The position numbers and the translations under genes are program-made. DNA of 64,000 nucleotides from Luteibacter mycovicinus (lineage in GTDB: Bacteria; Pseudomonadota; Gammaproteobacteria; Xanthomonadales; Rhodanobacteraceae), in assembly GCF_000745235.1 (NCBI RefSeq), contig NZ_JQNL01000001.1:558001-622000 (forward strand), read 5' to 3'. The notes beneath the pieces were generated by a model. The model saw nothing but the letters and a program-made list of their open reading frames with translations, did no database searches and was not told the DNA's origin. Below, one piece after another: positions 8,801 to 17,065 of the stretch (its first letter is position 1; each line of letters starts with the position of its first letter).

Positions 8801-9266
8801 TGCCGTCACCGGCACGGTTGCGAGCGCGCCGCCACCGCCCGCGCCATCGCCCGCTCCGCCGTCGGCCGCCCCGTCGGCGGTCGGACCCCGCGACGCGGCG
8901 ATCAAGGCCTGCGGCAGCGCACGCCAGCCTTTTATGCTCTATACGCAGATCTACGAGGAAAGCCAGCGCGTGATCGTGCTGCGCGAACTCGCGGCGGTGC
9001 GCCAGCTCGGCATCGTGGCGGCGGGCGTCGAGAACGTCACCGAGACGGCCAGACGTGACGGTCGCCACGGCCCGTTCGAATGGAAGACGCCCACCCTCCT
9101 CTATGCACCCGATGGCAAGGACTGCGCCACTGCACTGGTGAACTGGGCGAACGCGACCATGCCTTCGCTCGCGCACAATCCCGCGCGGGCCGTGCCGCTA
9201 CCGATCGGCACGGGTAGTGCGAATGTTCTCGAACTTTGGGTGCCGCGGCCGTTGGCCGCACGGTGA
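5817..9266 (+). CDS. Large membrane-anchored patatin-like phospholipase
   Basis: A 1149-residue protein with a split patatin domain. The oxyanion loop GGGIRSATF is at 33-41, the nucleophile Ser65 in STVSGGGYIG, and the catalytic Asp619 in LSDGGQFDNTG. The family hydrolyses acyl esters of phospholipids with a Ser-Asp dyad. Between nucleophile and aspartate lie some 350 residues with several transmembrane helices (about 138-157, 163-186, 195-250, 280-385 and one near 395). A further helix (GTGIGVGALLTALLAGWQA, about 816-834) precedes a periplasmic or cytoplasmic tail with a Pro/Ala-rich linker near 990-1020. The ATG at 5817 has an AAGGGA site 7 bp upstream. It stands alone, with no chaperone or immunity gene beside it. 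Confidence 0.88.
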   Translation: MTAVETESEALARRRSEAGVASGEPVIGLALSGGGIRSATFCLGLLRALARNKVLHRFDYLSTVSGGGYIGSALGRLFHAGAHGDAASVEAGVANDRSLFLWWLRNNGRFLAPAGARDLLQAFSSQLRGFLATQAEVLVLMMLVACAVTLPHLAYSWFVPLTQNIPLAVSLWWWLLPVPLAGVLTACYGYWFLGKETGSGIATALIAAGVGMYLGHWAYTAQGGATPASFDQILLGTAAFLLLPAPLAWLCARVSGLRRKEEANRVRYTTALAMCLRALAAVFALGAFDMLSWYLKVWLVAALSGNATGHVAAGVGITTLLMSLARYLMPMLQDGGKGGMVKISWGVVANVLGIALTLALTLFWMTIFQTLIFPAKDDPLSILLRNAYARWAWVAIVSAIYILLNGRALQQLNRSSLHYFYRSRIARAYVSVGNVASDGAPSPRFPASPLVDNTRELTEEVTKVTRLLDGDDPGMTSYTPHRFGGPIHLVNCCINQTVDDRTGTYNADRKGVSLTVSALGVETGTHGPVAGSEALLEHTTLAEWIAISGAAVGSGMGSLTRPGTAAMSFLSGLRLGYWQANLTVGYVRGRVWFAKYRAMLAEMFARFPGLRSRDWYLSDGGQFDNTGVYALLKRRLSLIVLADCGADPDFRFADVENLVRKARIDYDATIAFVDPDQLAPAAGPLAALFGSPNTLEAAPGDAHLMLARITYVDGTRGTLLVVKPRLPTDLPLDVAGYAGSDSSFPQQSTTNLFYSEAQWESYCELGALLGAPVDAAMLRHAGDWAWSTPVLGANCATLSPAATPMTRGQRLATTVGTGIGVGALLTALLAGWQAWDAHSQQRLSLQAESANLARQLNSDTRLLIDYLSTPTVKGGEFDSEMDAQVNMLTAVIGGLTLSDEQKRVFQDVSDLLQPICLRTSDAGLSTQCSRQAFALSADGMASKGDWDRAMDDYQAWRDAERDAVLQARRDADVLARTPPATQASTPGAASAQPTSAVTGTVASAPPPPAPSPAPPSAAPSAVGPRDAAIKACGSARQPFMLYTQIYEESQRVIVLRELAAVRQLGIVAAGVENVTETARRDGRHGPFEWKTPTLLYAPDGKDCATALVNWANATMPSLAHNPARAVPLPIGTGSANVLELWVPRPLAAR

Positions 9267-9303
9267 TCCAAGCGAAGCTGGCCGATCGTCGAAACGTCGA
9301 GCG

Positions 9304-11418
9304 TCAGAAGGACAGCTCCAGCCCGACAGTCACATTGCGACTCGGAGCCGGCTGGCGGCCCCACGGGCTGGTATCGATTCCCCTGTACCAGTACCGCTTG
9401 TCAAAAAGGTTGTTTAGCGCGAGCGATCCCGTCAGCACCGACGTGCCACGCGTCATCAGCACCTGCGTCCACTGCGCGTTCCATACGGCGTAGGAAGGAA
9501 GCTGACCGACCGAGGCGATAGCGTTCTCCGCGCGCGTATTGGCCGCATCGGTGTACGCGCTGCTGAAGTAATAGCCGGACAACGCGACCGTTGTATGACC
9601 ACGTGTATACGAAGCGCCGAGACTGACCTGGTTGCGCGAGGTGTATGGCACACGGAGGCCTTCGTACAGGCCGGATTTCTGCTCGGCGTCGAGATAGGCA
9701 TAGCCTGCGGTGAGCTTCAGGCCGTCCAGCACTTCAGGTGACCAGGCGACATCCGCCTCGAGGCCCTGGTGCACGGTCTTGCCGATATTGCCGTAGGTAC
9801 GCGTGGTGTTGTCGAGCTGGATCTGCTTATCGAAGTCGATCCGGTAGACGTCGGCGTGGATCGCCGTGCGCGCGGATGGGTTGAACCGCGCACCGAGCTC
9901 GTAATTCCATGCGAGTTCGGAATCGAGGTTATCGCCGAACACGATCTGGGTCACCTGCGGCGCGCGCAGGGAGCGCTGCGCATCCGCGTAGACGTACCAG
10001 CGCTCCGATGCCTTGAAGCCCAGGGTCAGGCCGGGCAGCCAGTTGCGCACGTTGTTGGTGAACGACACACCGTTGGCGCGATTGAGATAGGTCGCGTCGA
10101 GGTGCTCGTAACGCACACCCGGCGTCACGGTGAACCGATCGTCCGCGAAGCCGATGGCGTCGCTGAGGTAACCCGCCCAGGCGCGGTCGCGGAACTGCCA
10201 GTCGCGGACCAGCGTGTAGACGCCGTTATCCAGGCCCGTGTTGCCCACGAGAAAATCGATGTCCTCGTGGACGGCACGGGCGCCCACGGTGATCTGCTGG
10301 GACACCGGCCCATCCACGTGCAGGCTGAACTGGGGTTGCGTGCCGTAGACTTTGAAGCCGCGTGGTGCACTCTGCAGCAACTGCGGCGGCAGATCGGGGC
10401 GCCAGGTCTCGGTGGCGAGACGACGCATGCCCACGATGAAGTTGCGCTCGCTGTCCGCTCTGAAGTTGGTCCAGCTGAACTTCGAGCTGTCGAAGGCCCA
10501 CCAGGCACCCAGATCCTGCTCATACGTCAGCGAGGCACGCGTGGTGGTGCCATGGAAGCGATCGAGCGGACGTGTGGCCTGACGCGGGTCGTCAAGGTAA
10601 TCGGCGACAGACAGTGCACCAGCCATATCCATGCGCGCCACGTAGCGCTGCACATCGGCCTTCAATACCTTGTCGTCCGCGATCCACCATTCGGTACGCA
10701 GACGTACGTTTTTCACGTCGGTGCCGCTGTGTCCGCGAAAGTATTCGCCCTTGAGGTAATCGGCGTCGAGCTGCATGCCGAAGTTCGGCGTGAAGTAACC
10801 TCCGGTCGAGACCGAGGTGTCGCGGAGCATCTGGCCACGGCCGTAAGCGGTGATCTTCTCGCCGACGGTCGTCGTCCAGCGCTCCGGGATCGGCTTGCTG
10901 ACGAAGTTGATCACGCCACCGACGTTGTTCGGGCCGTACTGCACCGCGGCGCCGCCGCGCACGATATCGATGCGGTCGATCTGGTTCATGGTGACCGGGA
11001 ACAGCGAGAGGCTGGTCTGTCCGTAGGGCGCGAGCGAGAGCGGAATGCCATCGAGCAGCGCCTGAACGCGACCGCTGCGGCTTTCATAGAGACCACGCAG
11101 AGCGATCTGGGGCAGTACGCCGGTACCGGTCTCGTCGAAGATCTTCACACCGGGCACGCGCTGCAAGGCATCGTCAAGAGACCGGTTCGCACCTGTCGAC
11201 AGCGCTTCGTGGTCGATGACCTGGCGGCTGCCCGCATACGTCCTGACGTCTTCCACGCGCGACGCGCCCAGCACGCTGCCCGTCACGACGACCGGGTCGA
11301 GCTTGCGTGTCTTGTCCGTCGCCGTGTCCTGCGTGCTGTCCTGCGCCGCCGCGGCTTGCGCGGTGAGCGCGAGGGTCAGCGCGATAACGATTTGCCGCTG
11401 GCGGATGCGGTCCTTCAT
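9304..11418 (-). CDS. FecA-like TonB-dependent receptor for ferric dicitrate or a similar siderophore
   Basis: A 704-residue outer membrane receptor. The start at 11418 gives a signal peptide MKDRIRQRQIVIALTLALTA cleaved after AAAQ; longer in-frame versions lack one. The TonB box is LDPVVVTGS. The plug contains PLSLAPYGQTSLSLFPVT and IVRGGAAVQYGPNNVGGVIN, very like E. coli FecA. The barrel ends in GLELSF. FecA's N-terminal signalling (STN) domain is absent, and no fecI/fecR genes are nearby, so it is not a transducing receptor. A near-consensus Fur box about 200 bp upstream indicates iron repression. The ligand assignment rests on plug motifs and is less sure than the family. Confidence 0.88.
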   Translation of the reverse strand: MKDRIRQRQIVIALTLALTAQAAAAQDSTQDTATDKTRKLDPVVVTGSVLGASRVEDVRTYAGSRQVIDHEALSTGANRSLDDALQRVPGVKIFDETGTGVLPQIALRGLYESRSGRVQALLDGIPLSLAPYGQTSLSLFPVTMNQIDRIDIVRGGAAVQYGPNNVGGVINFVSKPIPERWTTTVGEKITAYGRGQMLRDTSVSTGGYFTPNFGMQLDADYLKGEYFRGHSGTDVKNVRLRTEWWIADDKVLKADVQRYVARMDMAGALSVADYLDDPRQATRPLDRFHGTTTRASLTYEQDLGAWWAFDSSKFSWTNFRADSERNFIVGMRRLATETWRPDLPPQLLQSAPRGFKVYGTQPQFSLHVDGPVSQQITVGARAVHEDIDFLVGNTGLDNGVYTLVRDWQFRDRAWAGYLSDAIGFADDRFTVTPGVRYEHLDATYLNRANGVSFTNNVRNWLPGLTLGFKASERWYVYADAQRSLRAPQVTQIVFGDNLDSELAWNYELGARFNPSARTAIHADVYRIDFDKQIQLDNTTRTYGNIGKTVHQGLEADVAWSPEVLDGLKLTAGYAYLDAEQKSGLYEGLRVPYTSRNQVSLGASYTRGHTTVALSGYYFSSAYTDAANTRAENAIASVGQLPSYAVWNAQWTQVLMTRGTSVLTGSLALNNLFDKRYWYRGIDTSPWGRQPAPSRNVTVGLELSF

Positions 11419-11613
11419 GTAGCGTTTCCGTCGGAGAAGAGAGAAGTCGGACGTCGCGCAGCCCGGCGACGCGGTTGTGTGAGGCGACCTCAAGCAACCC
11501 GCGGTTTTCGCCGCAGGAACCACGGACAATGCGGAGCCGGGAGCGAATTCGGAATGCCGGTCTGCCGACTCCTTGCGTCCTGTCGCGTCAAGGGTAGAGC
11601 GACCACGGCGAAC

Positions 11614-11632
11614 GATAATGCGAATTATTATC
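11614..11632 (-). promoter_or_regulatory. Fur box upstream of the FecA-like receptor
   Basis: GATAATGCGAATTATTATC matches the 19-bp Fur consensus at 16 of 19 positions. It lies 196-214 bp upstream of the receptor start, in the intergenic gap with fumC behind it. Iron-loaded Fur would repress the receptor from here. Confidence 0.8.
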
Positions 11633-11725
11633 GATAACAAGGGGCCGGTCGTACGTGCGAGGTGGGATTGGGCGATGCTCGCGCGTAATCGGGAGAGGCG
11701 GCGAGCTACCGTGCCAGACCCACGT

Positions 11726-11792
11726 GTAGGAGCGCGCCCTGCGCGCGATCCGGCGTCGTCTGACGCCTATCGCGCGCAGGGCGCGCTCCTAC
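11726..11792. repeat. REPIN: two inverted REP units
   Basis: GTAGGAGCGCGCCCTGCGCG (continuing CGAT) at 11726-11749 is repeated in exact inverse at 11769-11792, with a 19-bp spacer. The same unit recurs at 22733-22805 as a pair and at 23410 and 15152 as single copies. It is a REP/REPIN-type dispersed palindrome, similar in style to Pseudomonas GTGGGAGCGGGC REPs. Confidence 0.9.
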
Positions 11793-11820
11793 CTTGATTT
11801 CCTTGGGCTGACCCGACGGG

Positions 11821-13218
11821 TCAACCGCCGCCTCCGCCGCCGCCGTGGATCCCGCCCTTGGTCAGCGCCGCCGGATCGAGCAGTTTGGCCAGCTCGGCTT
11901 TGCTGAGCCCCGTGGTCTCGAGCGCCACGTCCATGATGGGACGCTTTTCCTTGTAAGCCTGCTTGGCGGTCGCGGCGCCCTTCTCGTAACCGATCACGGG
12001 ATTGAGTGCGGTAACCAGGATCGGATTTTTGTCCAGGGCTTCGCGAATGTGCTCCTGGTTGACCTTGAAGCCGGCGATCGCCTTGTCGGCGAGCAGCGTC
12101 GTCACGTTGGCCAGGATCTCGATCGACTGCAGCAGGTTGTAGGCGATGACGGGCAGCATGACGTTGAGCTGGAAGTTGCCCGACTGACCCGCGATCGCGA
12201 TGGTCGCGTCGTTGCCTATGACCTGAGCGGCGACCATCGCGGCTGCCTCGGGGATCACCGGGTTGACCTTACCCGGCATGATCGACGAACCCGGCTGCAA
12301 CGCCGGCAGCTCGATTTCACCCAGCCCGGCTAACGGACCGGAATTCATCCAGCGCAGGTCGTTGGCGATCTTCATCACCGCGACGGCAAGCGTGCGCAGC
12401 TGGCCCGACAGTTCGACCGGTGCGTCCTGTGCCGCCATGCCGGCAAAGTAGTTTTCCGAGGACTCGAATTTCAGCCCCGTCAGCTTCGACAGCTCCGTCG
12501 CCACGGCCGGGCCGAACTTCGGATCGGCGTTGATGCCCGTGCCCACCGCGCTGCCGCCCTGCGGCAGACGACGCGTGCGCTTCAGCGTATCGGTAATGCG
12601 CTCGGCGGCATCGCCGATCTGCGCCGACCACCCCGAAAGCTCCTGACCGAAGGTGATCGGCATCGCATCCATCAGATGCGTGCGACCGGTCTTTACCACC
12701 TTCCTCAGTTCCTTCGCCCGGCCGTCGATGACCTTGCGCAGATGCTTCAGCGCGGGCAGCAGCTTCTCGCTGGTCGCCAGCGTCGCGCTGACCAGGATGG
12801 CCGTCGGAATGACATCGTTGGAGCTCTGCCCCGCGTTGACGTGATCGTTCGGGTGAACCGGGCTCCCTGCCGCCTCGGCCAGGTGTGCGATCACCTCGTT
12901 GGCATTCATGTTCGAGCTGGTGCCCGAGCCGGTCTGGAACACGTCGATCGGAAAGTGCTCGTCGACCTCACCGGCTGCCACGCGCTCGGCGGCGGCGCGG
13001 ATGGCCTTGGCGGACGCTTTGTCGAGGTGGCCCAGTTTGACGTTGGCCTCGGCGGCCGCCGATTTGATCAGGCCCAGTGCGCGGATGAACTCGCGCGGCA
13101 GGGTGAGGCCGGAGACAGGGAAATTGTCCACCGCGCGCTGGGTCTGGGCCCCGTAGAGGGCTTTGGCGGGGACCTTCAACTCACCCATGCTGTCACGTTC
13201 GGTGCGGAACCTTGTCAT
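11821..13218 (-). CDS. fumC: Class II fumarate hydratase
   Basis: A 465-residue iron-independent fumarase converting fumarate to L-malate in the TCA cycle. The superfamily signature GSSIMPGKVNPV is present, as are the substrate-contact segments SGTSSNMNANEV and GRTHLMDAMPI. The start codon has a GGAGCT site. The C-terminus is odd: after LLDPAALTKGGIH it ends in seven glycines. It is divergent from purB, another member of the same lyase superfamily, with a 202-bp shared upstream region. Length and motifs make the assignment secure. Confidence 0.96.
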   Translation of the reverse strand: MTRFRTERDSMGELKVPAKALYGAQTQRAVDNFPVSGLTLPREFIRALGLIKSAAAEANVKLGHLDKASAKAIRAAAERVAAGEVDEHFPIDVFQTGSGTSSNMNANEVIAHLAEAAGSPVHPNDHVNAGQSSNDVIPTAILVSATLATSEKLLPALKHLRKVIDGRAKELRKVVKTGRTHLMDAMPITFGQELSGWSAQIGDAAERITDTLKRTRRLPQGGSAVGTGINADPKFGPAVATELSKLTGLKFESSENYFAGMAAQDAPVELSGQLRTLAVAVMKIANDLRWMNSGPLAGLGEIELPALQPGSSIMPGKVNPVIPEAAAMVAAQVIGNDATIAIAGQSGNFQLNVMLPVIAYNLLQSIEILANVTTLLADKAIAGFKVNQEHIREALDKNPILVTALNPVIGYEKGAATAKQAYKEKRPIMDVALETTGLSKAELAKLLDPAALTKGGIHGGGGGGG

Positions 13219-13379
13219 GCGGGAAGCTCCTGTGGGGATTCCCTTACATTAAGCCTCGCAAGCACCCATCGCCAGCCGTCTGGCTCCCGTCGGGCCGCCG
13301 CTAAGCGGTAGAGGCCCGTTCTGGCGGGAGCCCGCCTCCTGGCCGTTCGCGGTAACCGGACCCCACCACCCCGCCGGGT

Positions 13380-14788
<1,409 letters not shown>

Positions 14789-14809
14789 GTCGCAAGCACG
14801 GCACCAAGA

Positions 14810-14848
14810 AAAGAGCCCGGCACGTGATATGCCGGGCTCTTTCGTTTT
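14810..14848 (+). terminator. Rho-independent terminator of purB
   Basis: AAAGAGCCCGGCA and TGCCGGGCTCTTT form a perfect 13-bp stem with a 7-nt loop, followed by CGTTTTT. The A-run on the left arm means it may also work for the leftward lipoprotein gene. Confidence 0.9.
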
Positions 14849-14873
14849 TCACCTGCGATTTTAAAACCGCCGA

Positions 14874-15056
14874 TCAGTGATGATCGCGATCGTCATCGCA
14901 GCGATGGTCGCGATCATCGCAATGACGATCACGATCGTCATGGTAACCCGGACCACCGCGGTCTCCGTAGCCACCGTGGCGATGGTCGCGAATGATGCAG
15001 CCGCTCAGGGAGAAAGCGGAAAGCAGAACCAGTGCGATAAGCAGCGGACGTTTCAT
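14874..15056 (-). CDS. Small His/Asp-rich lipoprotein
   Basis: A 60-residue ORF. MKRPLLIALVLLSAFSLSGC is a textbook lipoprotein signal with the lipobox Cys at 20, and AGAGG precedes the ATG. The mature part (21-60) is nearly all Arg, Asp, His and Gly, with the repeat D-R-D-x-x-C-D-D and seven histidines. Such a tail suggests metal or nucleic-acid binding, but no family is recognised. A much longer reading frame continues upstream through roxA on the opposite strand; only this 3' part has a signal peptide and ribosome binding site. It is convergent with purB and divergent from roxA. Confidence 0.75.
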   Translation of the reverse strand: MKRPLLIALVLLSAFSLSGCIIRDHRHGGYGDRGGPGYHDDRDRHCDDRDHRCDDDRDHH

Positions 15057-15151
15057 CAGAACCTCTTTCGATCGCGGCTTATTGCCCTGGACGTAACGTA
15101 CGCGTGCGTCAATCAATGCGTGATGAAGCGCAGGAAGCGGTGTTCTGGCTT

Positions 15152-15177
15152 TTCGCGCGCAGGGCGCGCTCCTGCGA
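15152..15177. repeat. Single degenerate REP unit
   Basis: TTCGCGCGCAGGGCGCGCTC followed by CTGCGA is one REP arm with the terminal CTAC changed to CTGC. It lies in the gap between the small lipoprotein gene and roxA. Confidence 0.75.
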
Positions 15178-15230
15178 CGCAGGCGCCGGCTGGGCGGTGA
15201 CGCAGCGCGGAGGCGGGCTGCGCGGCTACA

Positions 15231-16442
15231 ATGCCGGCCATGGCCATCCAGACCCCCACCCGTAAGCCCCTCCCGATCGAAGTGCGCGGCAGCGCCAGCC
15301 AGCCGCTTGGCATGAGTGCCGCGCAGTTTCTGCGCGATTACTGGCAGAAGCGTCCGCTGCTGATCCGTAACGCCTTCCCGGACTTCGAAGCGCCCATCGA
15401 GCCCAACGATCTCGCCGGCCTGGCCTGCGAAGAGGGGGTGCTCGCCCGCCTCATCATTCATGACGAAAAGCGTGACCGCTGGACGGTCAGGAGCGGCCCC
15501 TTCGAGGAAGCCGAATTCGGCAAGACGCCCAAGCGTGACTGGACCCTGCTGGTCCAGGATGTCGACAAGTGGGATGCCGACGTGGCGGGCCTGCTCGAGC
15601 ACTTTGCGTTTCTGCCCAGCTGGCGCGTGGACGACGTCATGGTGTCCTATGCCGAGGACGGCGGCGGCGTCGGCGCGCACGTCGACCAGTACGACGTCTT
15701 CCTCATCCAGGGCATCGGTCAGCGCCACTGGGCGATCAGCGACGACCCGGACGCACCGCTCGACTTCCGCAACGACGTCGAACTGAAGCAGCTGAAGGAA
15801 TTCCTGCCGACCCACGAGTGGCTGCTCGAACCCGGCGACATGCTTTACCTTCCGCCAGGCGTGCCGCACGACGGCGTCGCCCTGGGCAACTGTATGACGT
15901 TGTCGGTCGGCATGCGCGCGCCCTCGCAGGCCGAGCTGACCGGCGACCTGGCGGACTTCCTCGCCGAACGCATGCCCGACGAGCTTCGTTACACCGATGC
16001 CGACCTGACCCCGGTCAAGCGTATCGGCGAGATCGACACGGCTGCGCTCAACCGCCTGCGTCAGGCCCTGCCGTTCGCCGCCGCGCTCGATCGTGACCTG
16101 CTGGCCGACTGGTTCGGGCGCTTCATCACACGCTACCGCAATGCCCAGTCCCCGGCCGCGCCTCCGAAGGCGACCACCGTCGCCGCGCTGGACAAGGCAC
16201 TGGCCGGTGGCTCGGGCCTGATCCGTCACCCCTACGCGCGGCTTGCGTGGGTGCGTGGCAAGAAGGACGCCACCCTCTATGTCAGCGGCAGTGCCTACGC
16301 CTGCCCGGCCGATCTGGCCGAGCGACTGGCCACCGAGCGGGACGTACGCCTGCAGCGCGCGCCCTCGGCTGCCGAACGGGAGGTTCTGCTGGCTCTGGTC
16401 AACGACGGCGCGCTGGTCGTTCGCAAGGGTCGCTCCCGGTGA
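15231..16442 (+). CDS. roxA: Ribosomal protein uL16 arginine hydroxylase, cupin/JmjC oxygenase
   Basis: A 403-residue 2-oxoglutarate/Fe(II)-dependent oxygenase of the RoxA/YcfD family, which 3-hydroxylates an arginine of ribosomal protein L16. The JmjC fold shows the iron ligands His150 and Asp152 in GAHVDQYDVFLIQG and His213 in LPPGVPHDG. C-terminal dimerisation and winged-helix segments follow, as in YcfD, and the length is typical. ATGs at 15231 and 15240 are both possible starts. It overlaps the next gene by 4 bp (GTGA), so the two are coupled. Confidence 0.9.
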   Translation: MPAMAIQTPTRKPLPIEVRGSASQPLGMSAAQFLRDYWQKRPLLIRNAFPDFEAPIEPNDLAGLACEEGVLARLIIHDEKRDRWTVRSGPFEEAEFGKTPKRDWTLLVQDVDKWDADVAGLLEHFAFLPSWRVDDVMVSYAEDGGGVGAHVDQYDVFLIQGIGQRHWAISDDPDAPLDFRNDVELKQLKEFLPTHEWLLEPGDMLYLPPGVPHDGVALGNCMTLSVGMRAPSQAELTGDLADFLAERMPDELRYTDADLTPVKRIGEIDTAALNRLRQALPFAAALDRDLLADWFGRFITRYRNAQSPAAPPKATTVAALDKALAGGSGLIRHPYARLAWVRGKKDATLYVSGSAYACPADLAERLATERDVRLQRAPSAAEREVLLALVNDGALVVRKGRSR

Positions 16443-16933
16443 GCGGCGCGGCGGACACCGCGCTGATCGTCGAGGACCGTGCCGGTCTCGAGATAGCGCA
16501 TGTCCGCCTGCTGACCCAGGCCCGCTACCGGGCCGCGATCTACCTGCCGCGCATGGACGTCGGCATGCTGGACCATGAGACGATCCTCACTGAGCTTCGC
16601 CGCCTGGCCACCAGCGGGCGGCAGGCGCAGGTCCGTATCCTCACCCATGATGCCGAGCAGGCGCACCGCGAGGGTCACCGGCTGATCGCCCTCGCCCAGC
16701 GCCTCCCCACGGCGGTTTCCATCCGTGTGCCGACCGATGAAATCCACCTGGGCTACGCATCGGCGTTCATCTGCGATACGACAAGTGGCTACCTGTTCCG
16801 CCCGGTGGCGAGCCGCTTCGAGGCGCGTGGCGATCTCGACGCACCCGGTGAGACCTCTCGCCTGATGGCCTATTTCGAGGAAGTCTGGGAGCGGGCCGAG
16901 CCCGCGTGGCAAATAAGACCACTTGGGATCTAG
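16439..16933 (+). CDS. Conserved hypothetical protein coupled to roxA
   Basis: A 164-residue protein. The GTG at 16439 is chosen because it overlaps the roxA stop in the coupled GTGA arrangement. The fold looks alternating alpha/beta: RYRAAIYLPRMDVGMLDHE, then TSGRQAQVRILTHDAEQAHREGHRLI, then a strand-rich C-terminus ending IRPLGI. This resembles small PLD-like or acetyltransferase-associated domains of unknown function (DUF7931-like, from memory), without a clear catalytic HKD motif. The roxA linkage suggests a role in translation or in using the hydroxylated ribosome, which is unproven. Confidence 0.75.
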   Translation: MSGAADTALIVEDRAGLEIAHVRLLTQARYRAAIYLPRMDVGMLDHETILTELRRLATSGRQAQVRILTHDAEQAHREGHRLIALAQRLPTAVSIRVPTDEIHLGYASAFICDTTSGYLFRPVASRFEARGDLDAPGETSRLMAYFEEVWERAEPAWQIRPLGI

Positions 16934-16983
16934 CTGACATGAGAAACGTCGATTCAAGTTGGCGTGATGCCGCAGCACGGAGC

Positions 16984-16989
16984 TATACT
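16984..16989 (+). promoter_or_regulatory. Probable -10 element of the sucA promoter
   Basis: TATACT lies 77 bp upstream of the chosen sucA GTG start. TTGGCG upstream is 19 bp away, a long spacer, so the -35 is uncertain. Confidence 0.4.
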
Positions 16990-17065
16990 TAACGGATTCT
17001 TATGCCGCGGCACGCCCTCGTGCGGCCAGCGGCAGCCCGTCCTTTTCGTGTGTGCCGGTGGTGAC

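Larger units (their letters stand above)
11419..11820. other. Gap between the FecA-like receptor and fumC
   Basis: The 402-bp gap holds the receptor leader, the Fur box at 11614-11632 and a REPIN at 11726-11792. I see no further gene. fumC is transcribed leftwards towards this gap, so the REPIN hairpin may also limit read-through. Confidence 0.7.

Noticed and set aside
9304..11640. FecA signalling receptor with FecI/FecR
   Set aside because: The mature N-terminus goes straight to the TonB box with no STN domain, and no sigma or anti-sigma gene is adjacent.
14874..16229. 451-residue minus-strand frame through roxA
   Set aside because: Only its last 60 codons have a lipoprotein signal and ribosome binding site. 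The rest is antisense to roxA, which has full family motifs.
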